Shown: piece after piece, positions 8,807 to 15,102 of the stretch
Layout of the letters: every line of letters begins with the position of its first letter
Position numbering within the stretch: position 1 is the stretch's first letter
From: JAGNZR01 sp051648365
Lineage (GTDB): Bacteria > Fusobacteriota > Fusobacteriia > Fusobacteriales > Fusobacteriaceae
DNA length: 17,302 nt
Direction: 5' to 3'
Assembly: GCA_051648365.1 (NCBI GenBank)
Contig: JBOFEZ010000056.1
Span: 1 to 17,302, forward strand
The notes under the pieces: generated by a model
The model's input: only the letters and a program-made list of their open reading frames with translations
Database searches by the model: none
What the model was told of the DNA's origin: nothing
Program-made: the position numbers and the translations under genes

Positions 8807-11264
8807 AAGCTTGATTTGAATTTAAACGACTATTTCTATTTGATTGAGCGATCCTTTGGTCAATAATTTGAGCTATATTCATTGGATTTTGACTACCAGA
8901 AATATTAAAGTTATTTGTATTGTTGTTAGTAGAATTACTGCTTTGATTTATAGTCTGCATATTGTTTGTAGGGGTTGCTATCGCCTCTTGCATAATTCCT
9001 GATTTTAAGCTATCTGTCAAGCCTTCACTGGCTTTTTCTACACCTGACTCACTTTGGTTCAATCCACCAATCAAACCGTCCCCAGTCATTTGACCTACCC
9101 AAATACCAAACCTTGAAGGGGAGTTGATGTTTAAAGCGGAAGTAATCGCATTTTTGGCACTGTCGGCAATTCCTTTCGCCGCATCCATTACAGCACCCCC
9201 CATACTTTTAATTCCATTAAGAAATCCTTGCATTAATTGCTTACCAAGACTAAACAAATCTAAATCCCCGATACTTTTCATTATATTCTTCATATTTTCC
9301 CAAGCGGCTTTGAAGTCTCCACCGATTAAATTACCAATCATTTGGAACATATTTTTAAAAAGGCTTTGGATGTGTTCACTTTTTTGGCTAACCCAATCTG
9401 CTAAAGTCCCTATCATTTGTTTCGCACCTTTTAAGGCACCGTTAAAAAATTTAACGGCATGAGGCAAAATAAACTCAAAAGCTTTTTGTAAAAATGCTAA
9501 TACTGGCTTAATCCTATTCTCTATTACTTGTTCTAAAGTATCTATCAATACTTCTTTTAAATCTTTGAGTATTGGTATTAAAATTGGGGCTATAACATCC
9601 CAAAGCCTTTGTAGTTCGTCTTGAAACTCTCTAAGGGCTGGACTTATGTCTGATACAAAGTTATCCCACAGTTGCACCATTACCGTCAACCAACCTTCTA
9701 ACATTGGAACTAACTTATCCATTATAACTCCCCATAATTCTTTTATTAACTCCCACACCTCTTTTAAAGCTGGAACTAAATTTTCCATTAAAACCCCCCA
9801 TAATTCTTTAGCTTTTTCAACAATTCCACCAACCACACCTTGAATCCCCATAAAATCATTTTCCCACATCCATTTAATCGCTAAATACAATAAACCTATC
9901 GCACCAGCTATCGCACCAAATAGTAGTATCGCAGGTGCGGCAGCTGCTACCATACCTACAATCGCGGGGACAACAGATATTAAAATAGCACCACCAATCC
10001 CAACCAGTGCGGCAATAACTAAGTCTTTATTATTTATCAAAAACTCAATAACCTCCTTCATAATCGGCAAGACATTATCTGCCAATTGAATGACCAAATC
10101 TCCTGCTTTCATTATAAAATCAGATATTAAATCAATCAAAGGTCTGCCATTCACTTCTAATTGTGTGAATCTAATTTGAAGTGTGTTAAAAATACTTTGA
10201 AGTCTTTCTAAAGGCCCCATTGTCTTTTTAAGCAATTCATCAACTGGGGTATCTGCGATCTCTTGCATTTTTTCTTGGAAATTGCCAAGGTTTTTTAAAG
10301 TAGCTTCTGCACCTTTTCTTTCTTTTTTGTCTGGAAATAAAGTTTTTAGTAAATCTTGAGCCGCTTGGCTTTTAATCCCACCGAGCTTAGCAATCTCTCC
10401 GTCCAAATCTCCTATTATATCCATATAAGACCTCATATCTCCATTAGAGTCTCTGGTTGCAATACCAAGCTTGCCAAGCTCGTCCTGTGCTACACTTGTC
10501 CTAAATCTTTCCAACATCCCTGAAAGGGCAACTCCTTGTTCTTCTGCTGAGTCAAAATTTTGATCGGTTATGGCAATCAAACCTCCTAAATTTTCTATAG
10601 GGTCGGCAAAATTTTCAGCAGCAACAGCCGTTCTTCTAAAAACCCCAGCCAGCTCTGAGCCACTGTGCTTTGACGCTTCTGTGGTGCCAACAAGAAGCTT
10701 TGTTAAATCGGTGTTTTTATCTATCCTATCGCCATAAATAGCCATTATATCGGTGGCAAAATCCACACTTTGACTTAAATCACTACCTGTTATTTGTGCA
10801 AACTTTAAGGCGGCTTCAATCCCACCGTTCAAACCTTCTTCAAGGTCTCTACCGTTTTTCTGCCACATCCTGTAAGCGGCAGCAACTTCTCCAGCTGAAA
10901 ATGTAGTTTGCTCTCCAATATCTAAGGTGGATTTTTTAAGCCTTTTCATTACATCATCCGAGACTTTGCCGGCCGCTTGGATTGTGTCCGTCATTTTCTT
11001 ATAATCCAATCCGCTTAACAAGGTTTCCTTGGCAAAATTAGTTACGGCAGTTGTAGCAGTAGAAACCGCTTTAACTAACAAACCACCAATTACAAAATCG
11101 CTAATTCTAGTAAGGCTAGCACTAAACTTCTTTTGAGCTTTCTGTGAGTTATCAAGACCTTTATCCAAATTACCCACAGCCTTCCCACTTTGGTCAAAGG
11201 CTTTTATGAATTTGCTATTATCTGCGGTTATATCCGCTGAAACTGAACCAATATTAAATGACAT
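8799..11264 (-). CDS. Tail tape measure protein (TP901 core family)
   Basis: An 821-residue tape measure protein. Residues about 85-330 match the TP901-type core: TTFSAGEVAAAYRMWQKNG (120-138), then a long helical stretch with SGSELAGVFRRTAVAAENFA (201-220) and a GVALSGMLERFR segment (244-255). Residues about 414-465 are strongly hydrophobic and likely membrane-active during DNA entry. Residues 467-569 are a regular 22-residue repeat with Trp at 467, 489, 511, 533 and 555. The C-terminal part contains INSPSRFGIWVGQMTGDGLIGGL (713-735), a motif common near the end of these proteins, and an Asn/Ser-rich tail. At about 0.15 nm per residue, the usual rule for tape measures, the tail would be about 120 nm long. 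No lytic domain is visible. It follows the G-T frameshift gene, the standard order, and overlaps the Dit gene by 8 bp. Confidence 0.93.
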   Translation of the reverse strand: MSFNIGSVSADITADNSKFIKAFDQSGKAVGNLDKGLDNSQKAQKKFSASLTRISDFVIGGLLVKAVSTATTAVTNFAKETLLSGLDYKKMTDTIQAAGKVSDDVMKRLKKSTLDIGEQTTFSAGEVAAAYRMWQKNGRDLEEGLNGGIEAALKFAQITGSDLSQSVDFATDIMAIYGDRIDKNTDLTKLLVGTTEASKHSGSELAGVFRRTAVAAENFADPIENLGGLIAITDQNFDSAEEQGVALSGMLERFRTSVAQDELGKLGIATRDSNGDMRSYMDIIGDLDGEIAKLGGIKSQAAQDLLKTLFPDKKERKGAEATLKNLGNFQEKMQEIADTPVDELLKKTMGPLERLQSIFNTLQIRFTQLEVNGRPLIDLISDFIMKAGDLVIQLADNVLPIMKEVIEFLINNKDLVIAALVGIGGAILISVVPAIVGMVAAAAPAILLFGAIAGAIGLLYLAIKWMWENDFMGIQGVVGGIVEKAKELWGVLMENLVPALKEVWELIKELWGVIMDKLVPMLEGWLTVMVQLWDNFVSDISPALREFQDELQRLWDVIAPILIPILKDLKEVLIDTLEQVIENRIKPVLAFLQKAFEFILPHAVKFFNGALKGAKQMIGTLADWVSQKSEHIQSLFKNMFQMIGNLIGGDFKAAWENMKNIMKSIGDLDLFSLGKQLMQGFLNGIKSMGGAVMDAAKGIADSAKNAITSALNINSPSRFGIWVGQMTGDGLIGGLNQSESGVEKASEGLTDSLKSGIMQEAIATPTNNMQTINQSSNSTNNNTNNFNISGSQNPMNIAQIIDQRIAQSNRNSRLNSNQAYA
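9558..9866 (-). repeat. 22-residue protein repeat in the tape measure gene
   Basis: Within the tape measure protein, residues 467-569, Trp recurs exactly every 22 residues (467, 489, 511, 533, 555). Pro recurs with the same phase in the last four units (498, 520, 542, 564). Two units are nearly identical: ELWGVLMENLVPAL (487-500) and ELWGVIMDKLVPML (509-522). The period suits repeating helix pairs along the tail lumen. Confidence 0.75.
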
Positions 11265-11278
11265 TAAACTAAGGTATC

Positions 11279-11296
11279 CCCTACCTAGTTTTTATA
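11279..11296 (-). promoter_or_regulatory. Conserved 18-nt box upstream of the tape measure gene
   Basis: On the minus strand this reads TATAAAAACTAGGTAGGG and lies 14 nt before the tape measure ATG, overlapping the G-T stop codon (TAG at 11301-11299). It matches the box at 12721-12738 in 16 of 18 positions. It could be a phage-specific promoter or a 5' leader element; the TATAAA part would serve as a -10. No properly spaced -35 is visible. Confidence 0.4.
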
Positions 11297-11298
11297 TT

Positions 11299-12044
11299 CT
11301 ATTTCTTTTGCATATTTTGATTTTTGTCAAACATTATTTTTTGTTTAATTTCTTGAATATTTTTATCAATATCTTCTTGACTCATTCTTTCTTCTTTTTT
11401 ATTACCAATAATCAGTTCTTTTTCTCTTTCAGTAAGTTTCCTTTCTAGTATCCTTTCTTTAAGTAAAACAGACTGCTCTTTAAACTCTTTTAACAGCTTA
11501 TAATTAGTGTTATCTTTACTCTTTGCTTTTGGGTCTGGCTTCAAAGGGTGGGCTGTATAAACTAAATAAAAATCCATAAAAAGAAATATTTTATCCATTA
11601 ATTTAAAAAAGAATTTATCTATTAAAAGAGTAGTAAGCTTTTCTAAAAAGTTATCTATGAAAATATTGCCAATAGAAAAAACCCCTGCATAAAGGGGCTT
11701 AATTTCTTTTAGTGAATCAGTTTTTAAGAAGTAGCTAAAGGCTGTGAGGGCTTCTGGAACCCCCCCTTTTTTTTTAGTTTAGTAAATTTGTCCATCTCTT
11801 TCACGACTGCCTCTACAATTAAAACATAGTCATCCAAAGAAAGGTTTTCAACCTCTTCATCTGTTAAATTAGTAGTCGCCTTAATAATTTTAAAAGCGGC
11901 GGTGCCCGCTATTTTATTATCTTTACTGTTTAAGTCGGATTCTAAGACAAAAAACTCTTTAACCATCCCTGTTGTAAGGGGTTTTAACTGGACATTCACA
12001 GTAGATTGTGAAACTGGCTCTGGTTTGATTATATTAATTGGCAT
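11299..12044 (-). CDS. Tail assembly chaperone G-T fusion made by -1 frameshift
   Basis: Ribosomes that slip back one base in the A9G7 run (11775-11760) leave the G frame and read on to the TAG at 11301-11299, giving 248 residues. The -1 frame has a TAA (11781-11779) just before the slippery run and is then open without a break through the segment that begins KKKGGVPEALTAFSYFL and continues into MDKIFLFMDF at 11598. Slippage inside the run is therefore the natural way to enter it. This is the gpG/gpGT arrangement of lambda and most siphophages: the T part binds the tape measure and major tail protein during assembly, and the fusion is made at a few percent of G. The T segment has a hydrophobic helix region and then a Lys/Glu-rich coiled tail. 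The segment at 11598-11299 should not be annotated as an independent gene. Confidence 0.85.
11676..11700 (-). terminator. Intrinsic terminator inside the T part of the G-T gene
   Basis: On the minus strand the stem AAGCCCCT / AGGGGTTT (with one G-T wobble) closes a 6-nt loop and runs directly into T6 (11681-11676). It starts 23 nt after the stop codon of G (11726-11724) but lies within the -1 reading frame of the fusion. It would cut transcripts after G and reduce transcription into the tape measure gene. Confidence 0.65.
11724..12044 (-). CDS. Tail assembly chaperone G (zero-frame product)
   Basis: A 106-residue protein located between the major tail gene and the tape measure gene, the usual place for the G chaperone. 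It is acidic and helical in the middle (ATTNLTDEEVENLSLDDYVLIVEAVVKEMDKF, about 56-87), like the siphovirus tail assembly chaperone family. The zero frame ends with a short tail after the slippery codons for K91-K93 and G94-G95. It starts 18 bp after the major tail stop codon, with an A/T-only leader and no Shine-Dalgarno. In the model, G coats the tape measure protein and is not part of the mature virion. The family call depends on position, size and the frameshift rather than on strong sequence motifs. Confidence 0.82.
   Translation of the reverse strand: MPINIIKPEPVSQSTVNVQLKPLTTGMVKEFFVLESDLNSKDNKIAGTAAFKIIKATTNLTDEEVENLSLDDYVLIVEAVVKEMDKFTKLKKKGGFQKPSQPLATS
11760..11775 (-). other. Programmed -1 frameshift site (A9G7)
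   Basis: On the minus strand nine A (11775-11767) are followed by seven G (11766-11760). In the zero frame this contains three overlapping heptamers of the X-XXY-YYZ type: A-AAA-AAA, A-AAA-AAG and G-GGG-GGG. A weak stem, AGAAG with CTTCT, can form 4 nt downstream; no strong pseudoknot is obvious. Confidence 0.85.
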
Positions 12045-12062
12045 ATTTAAATATTATTAAGA

Positions 12063-12698
12063 TTATGGTGTAGGGGTTGTATATTCTAATCTTTCAGGTG
12101 CTAATGCTGCAAATCCAATTCCTGGGCCAATAAGTAAAGGCTTGCTTCCTGTGGCAAGTTTGTATCCAACTCCAATTCTAAACTCAAAGGTTTGTTTTGT
12201 ATGTTCTGTTTTACCAAAACTTAATTCAGGAAAGTTGGTAAGCATTGCATTTGGAAAAAACATTGCCATATCATTGTTAGTTAAGCCAGTCTCAAAGGTT
12301 CCGTCCTTTTTCTGATGGAATGGGAAAAAAGCCATTTCAAAACCAGTCTCTACGGTAGAAAAACCATTGTATTCTACTACCCCCTTGGTTAAATCTTCTG
12401 AATTTAAACTTTGACTTAAAGAGACTGAACTGCCACCAAACTGAACCATATTATCTTTAGATATGTTATGGATTGTGATTGATAAGTCGCCCTTAACTCC
12501 AGTATAAGACATTGCAATTTCTCCTGTGGGCCCAGTTATTGGCTCTCCACCATTGTCAAAGGCTAAGGTAGAGGCTTCCTCACCGTCGGTTATCCCTAAG
12601 ATTTGGGCAGGTTTTGCCTCGTCTTTTGGATTGAAAACAAATACTCCTGGTAAATGTAAAATTGCTTTGATTTGTGCTTCTGTAAAGTCTAATGGCAT
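12063..12698 (-). CDS. Major tail tube protein
   Basis: A 211-residue, beta-rich protein between the tail terminator and the G chaperone, the standard position of the siphovirus major tail protein. It has the expected composition: short strands with Thr/Gly turns, an internal EPITGPTGEIAMSYTGVKGD stretch (52-71) similar to the tube-protein loop, and a C-terminal strand-rich half. It has its own control region: an intrinsic terminator and candidate promoter elements fill the 134 bp upstream, consistent with the high expression a tube protein needs. The ATG at 12698 follows an A/T-only leader without a Shine-Dalgarno. No enzymatic motif is visible. Identification is mainly by position, length and fold-like composition. 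Confidence 0.78.
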   Translation of the reverse strand: MPLDFTEAQIKAILHLPGVFVFNPKDEAKPAQILGITDGEEASTLAFDNGGEPITGPTGEIAMSYTGVKGDLSITIHNISKDNMVQFGGSSVSLSQSLNSEDLTKGVVEYNGFSTVETGFEMAFFPFHQKKDGTFETGLTNNDMAMFFPNAMLTNFPELSFGKTEHTKQTFEFRIGVGYKLATGSKPLLIGPGIGFAALAPERLEYTTPTP

Positions 12699-12720
12699 AT
12701 ATATATAAATTTAAATTTTA

Positions 12721-12766
12721 CCCTACCTAATATTTATACTTTGTAAATAATTTATCGTTTTGTCAA
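12721..12766 (-). promoter_or_regulatory. Candidate promoter region of the major tail gene with conserved TAGGTAGGG box
   Basis: On the minus strand a perfect TTGACA (12766-12761) follows directly after the terminator. TACAAA lies 15 nt downstream (weak -10), and TATAAATATTAGGTAGGG occupies 12738-12721, ending 22 nt before the ATG. The latter matches the box upstream of the tape measure gene in 16 of 18 positions. The -35 is good, but neither -10 candidate has ideal spacing, so an atypical phage promoter is possible. Confidence 0.45.
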
Positions 12767-12768
12767 GT

Positions 12769-12808
12769 AAAAAAGCCGTCTGCGGTAGGGGTATAATACA
12801 AACGGCTT
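12769..12808 (-). terminator. Intrinsic terminator between tail terminator gene and major tail gene
   Basis: On the minus strand AAGCCGT (12808-12802) pairs with ACGGCTT (12779-12773), a 7-bp stem with a 22-nt loop. The stem runs into six T (12774-12769, sharing its last two bases). It lies 24 bp after the stop codon of the upstream gene and immediately before the TTGACA of the next promoter candidate. Confidence 0.7.
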
Positions 12809-12832
12809 AGCTAAAACCTCTATTATAAGGTC

Positions 12833-13252
12833 TTAACTAAGTTTTAAAAGACTTTTAGAAAAATTAGTGTGCTTAATTAAAAGACTAAATTTATAGTGGG
12901 AACCTTTTTCTCTTGTAGTTCCTAGATTTTGTAAATCAGCTTGCCTTGTAATTTGTTTGATATTTGTATTTCCACCAAGATTATTTATATTTCCATTGTA
13001 AAAATAAGTGAAATGGTTAAAAATATCCTGAGCTATTTTTTGGGCTTCATTGTGGGTTTTGTGATAAACTGAAATTTCAAAAATACTTTCTTTTATTAAA
13101 CCACTGCCTTCTGTGATTGGCATAATTACCACCCTTAATTCATTAAAACTTTCCTCTAAACTATCAGCTGTAAAAGTATCTACAAAAACATAATCAGCTT
13201 GTATATTTAGCTTTTCTATTATTTCATCTCTAATTTGATTTGCTATGGACAT
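12833..13252 (-). CDS. Tail terminator / tail completion protein
   Basis: A 139-residue protein placed after the gp10-like gene and before the major tail gene, where siphophages encode the terminator that caps the tail tube and joins it to the head (lambda gpU or SPP1 gp17 role). The sequence has the expected pattern: an N-terminal helix (ANQIRDEIIEKLN, 3-15), then alternating strands (YVFVDTF, ELRVVIMPI, ESIFEISVYHK) around a helix (NEAQKIAQDIFNHFTYFY, 73-90), and a final strand KFSLLIKH. It resembles the family of phage minor capsid/terminator proteins. It overlaps the previous gene by a single base (13252), so the two are translationally coupled. A terminator follows it. Confidence 0.66.
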   Translation of the reverse strand: MSIANQIRDEIIEKLNIQADYVFVDTFTADSLEESFNELRVVIMPITEGSGLIKESIFEISVYHKTHNEAQKIAQDIFNHFTYFYNGNINNLGGNTNIKQITRQADLQNLGTTREKGSHYKFSLLIKHTNFSKSLLKLS

Positions 13253-13644
13253 TATTTTGCTTTAAATATTTTTTGTTGGATAAATTTGCCTATGATTACT
13301 TCAATATCTGATTTTTTAGCATTGATTGCATTGGTCAAAAAATAACTTTCTCCCCCTGCTGGACGTTTTATAATAACCTTGTCTTTGCCATCTCCCCCCT
13401 CGTGCTGGTAAGCGGCATACTCAGCTGTAAAACCAAAAGTTGCTTCTTTATCGCTTTTCTGTTCGTATTTCCAACTACTGACTAATTCTCTTGTATCTTT
13501 TGGTATTCTGCCCTCCACTTCAACTTTAACAGTTTGAGCTACTTTTCTAAAAGGTGCTGTAAGGTTATCATCCTTAGCAAGGTCTGACAGACTTCTTAAA
13601 AGCCTTGCTTTATCGTCTTCATTAAAGTGTGCTGTTATTCTCAT
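13252..13644 (-). CDS. HK97 gp10-like head-tail joining protein
   Basis: A 130-residue protein with the hallmark of the HK97 gp10-like family: an N-terminal helical region ending in FRKVAQTVKVEVEGRIPKDT (32-51), where Pro-Lys-Asp-Thr precedes the ELVSSWKYE strand, followed by TAEYAAYQHEGG (74-85). The A-x-Y-Q/A-H-x-G segment is the best-conserved part of that family. In this family the protein belongs to the head-tail interface or tail completion step. The ATG overlaps the TGA of the preceding gene (ATGA at 13644-13641), and its own stop overlaps the next start by one base, so the block is tightly coupled. Confidence 0.75.
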   Translation of the reverse strand: MRITAHFNEDDKARLLRSLSDLAKDDNLTAPFRKVAQTVKVEVEGRIPKDTRELVSSWKYEQKSDKEATFGFTAEYAAYQHEGGDGKDKVIIKRPAGGESYFLTNAINAKKSDIEVIIGKFIQQKIFKAK

Positions 13645-13976
13645 AATAATTTTTTAATTGACTTAGTTGCTCTTATAAAAGAAAATATAAAACTACCGTC
13701 AAAGTCAACCGTTCTGTTTGTGGTTTGAACTTCGTAAATATTACCTTCAAATTGGATAAGTTGACCAACTTTTAGACCCTTCACATCTTCAAATAATCTT
13801 ATTGTGGCTTCTCTTAATGGTTTTCTTTGGTTATTATCTTCGTCTATTTTCTCGGTCAAATTTACCCTAGCTGGCAAACCGCTTTTCTTAATTTTCAAAA
13901 CATCGCCGTCTCCAGTTCTGGAGGGCTCTGAATCAATTAAATCTATGGTGTGGATTATTTCAGTGTCAAAATACAT
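13641..13976 (-). CDS. Head closure (stopper) protein
   Basis: A 111-residue beta-rich protein between the connector adaptor and the gp10-like gene, the position of the head closure or stopper protein (SPP1 gp16, HK97 gp9 role). It has the small-barrel character of that family: RVNLTEKIDE, EATIRLFED, GQLIQFEGNIYEVQT and FIFSFIRAT strands, with the K-VGQLI-FEGNIYEV segment (70-85) typical of stopper barrels. The gene begins 2 bp after the upstream stop and ends in TGA within an ATGA overlap, one of the places showing that TGA is a stop codon here. The assignment is by position and fold-like pattern. Confidence 0.58.
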   Translation of the reverse strand: MYFDTEIIHTIDLIDSEPSRTGDGDVLKIKKSGLPARVNLTEKIDEDNNQRKPLREATIRLFEDVKGLKVGQLIQFEGNIYEVQTTNRTVDFDGSFIFSFIRATKSIKKLL

Positions 13977-13978
13977 AA

Positions 13979-14650
13979 TTAAGCATAATTAGCAGTTATC
14001 CCTTCGTTCCTTAATAGAATAAGGGCTTGTGGGTGGATGTAATCTTCTTGGCTCTTATTTTCTCCGAAGCTGACAGAAAAATTAACATTATTAAGACTTT
14101 TAGAATTTATTTGTCTATTTGAGCTTAATTCTTTTTCATTTTGCAAAATGAATTTGTATTGATAACTTACAGCTGATTTTATAAAATCTGGGGTGTCGTA
14201 TTTAGTAATTTTATTATTTGTATTTCTAACTTGACCATAATATGGATAAAAGCAGTTTTGACTAATAATTACAGGGCTTGTGCTACCTAAGGTTGTATAA
14301 TCAGTCACCCCCTCTAATATTAGCTTTGTGTTATCATTTTGAGTTGGTTCGCTTTTAATTATCCAGTATCTTTTCCCAGTTCCTAGATTTGTTAAAACTG
14401 TTTTGTCAAAATAACCCTCTTTGTATTTTCCCTCTAAAATAAAATCAGTAGTAGTATTAGAAAAACCCTCAAAGGCTATCTTGTGGGTAGAATTTATATA
14501 CCTAGCAAAAAAGCCAGAATACCATTCTGGAATTAAAGAGTCTATCATTTGCTGAGCTTTTATTAAAGTAGGCTTGCTGATTTGGTCTTCAGTAGTGTCT
14601 ATTAGCTCGGCTAGCTCTTGGCTTGTTATAAGGTGGTAAGAATCAAACAT
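13979..14650 (-). CDS. Head-tail connector adaptor protein (gp6/gp15-like)
   Basis: A 223-residue protein. Its N-terminal half starts with a helical pattern LITSQELAELIDTTEDQISKPTLIKAQQMIDSLIPEWY (8-45), typical of connector adaptors (SPP1 gp15, HK97 gp6): a short helix, a turn, and a long helix carrying xxAQxxIDxxI. The family's helical C-terminal part is represented by DFIKSAVSYQYKFILQNEKEL (about 155-175) and by HPQALILLRN near the end. Between them is an inserted beta region of about 90 residues (about 55-145). The protein would sit under the portal and receive the stopper. The start overlaps the preceding gene by 25 bp; ATG 14650 is the first available Met. Confidence 0.6.
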   Translation of the reverse strand: MFDSYHLITSQELAELIDTTEDQISKPTLIKAQQMIDSLIPEWYSGFFARYINSTHKIAFEGFSNTTTDFILEGKYKEGYFDKTVLTNLGTGKRYWIIKSEPTQNDNTKLILEGVTDYTTLGSTSPVIISQNCFYPYYGQVRNTNNKITKYDTPDFIKSAVSYQYKFILQNEKELSSNRQINSKSLNNVNFSVSFGENKSQEDYIHPQALILLRNEGITANYA

Positions 14651-15057
14651 CTTTTATTTTTAAAGTTTATTTCAGCTATGGTTTGAAGCTCTTTATTATC
14701 TAATTTGATTTCTAAGTCTTCCTTAATATTGCTTAAAATAAGATATTTAAATTTAAGGTCTTTATAATCAAAATCAGAGGCTTTTTCTAAGTTTATGTGT
14801 ATTAAGTCAAAATGCTTCTTAATCTTTGTATCTAAGCTATCAAAACTAATGTCTTTTTCATTTTTATAGACTTCTTTTAAATTTCTAAACTTTTTTAAAT
14901 CATCAACTAAAAATAGACCTGTTTTATAGTAATCAATTACTTTTCTTATTGTGTTTCCATTTTCAGTTCCGGCTTCTAAGATTGAATTTATTTTAATTTT
15001 GTTGGCAGTAAGAAAGTTTAATAAAAAACCCTCTAATCCAAATTTATTCTCAAACAT
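14626..15057 (-). CDS. Hypothetical protein with degenerate Rossmann / methyltransferase-like pattern
   Basis: A 143-residue protein not recognised as a standard head component. Its layout follows a class I SAM-dependent methyltransferase of the Methyltransf_24 type: ILEAGTENGNTIRKVIDYY (26-44) resembles motif I and its helix, LFLVDD (48-53) the second strand with acidic end, FDLIHINLE (83-91) the fourth strand, and KYLILSNIKED (104-114) the fifth. The glycine-rich loop is imperfect, the C-terminal part of the fold is missing or very short, and no catalytic motif is clear. It may be a non-enzymatic relic or a structural protein that only resembles the fold. Many Lys and Glu residues are present. 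It lies directly after the 15076-15102 terminator and overlaps the connector gene by 25 bp. Function unknown. Confidence 0.5.
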   Translation of the reverse strand: MFENKFGLEGFLLNFLTANKIKINSILEAGTENGNTIRKVIDYYKTGLFLVDDLKKFRNLKEVYKNEKDISFDSLDTKIKKHFDLIHINLEKASDFDYKDLKFKYLILSNIKEDLEIKLDNKELQTIAEINFKNKRCLILTTL

Positions 15058-15075
15058 ATTTAAAAGATTATATTT

Positions 15076-15102
15076 AAAAAGAGGGGCTGGCTAGCTCCCC
15101 TC
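15076..15102 (-). terminator. Intrinsic terminator after the capsid / small head protein genes
   Basis: On the minus strand GAGGGG (15102-15097) pairs with CCCCTC (15086-15081) around a 10-nt loop, followed by TTTTT (15080-15076). The TAG stop codon of the frameshifted reading frame (15093-15091) lies inside the loop. It would separate the abundant capsid transcripts from the low-copy connector genes. Confidence 0.72.

Noticed and set aside
9124..9843. Plus-strand ORFs (9124-9462, 9646-9843) within the tape measure gene
   Set aside because: Antisense to the Trp-repeat and helical region; the hydrophobic translation is a mirror of the coding strand.
11325..11330. TTGACA box near the end of the T segment as a -35
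   Set aside because: It is coding sequence (Phe-Asp-Lys) and no -10 lies at 15-19 nt; the TATAAA of the conserved box is 28 nt away.
11206..11448. Plus-strand ORF spanning the tape measure start and T segment
   Set aside because: Phe/Leu-rich translation is an antisense artefact of Lys/Glu-rich coding sequence.
11299..11598. Independent 99-residue gene starting at ATG 11598
   Set aside because: The same frame is open upstream without a stop to the A9G7 run in the G gene, so this is the T part of the G-T fusion and the ATG is internal.
12785..12799. Plus-strand GGTAGGGGTATAAT resembling the conserved box
   Set aside because: It lies in the terminator loop on the opposite strand, with the two halves in a different order; no plus-strand gene follows.
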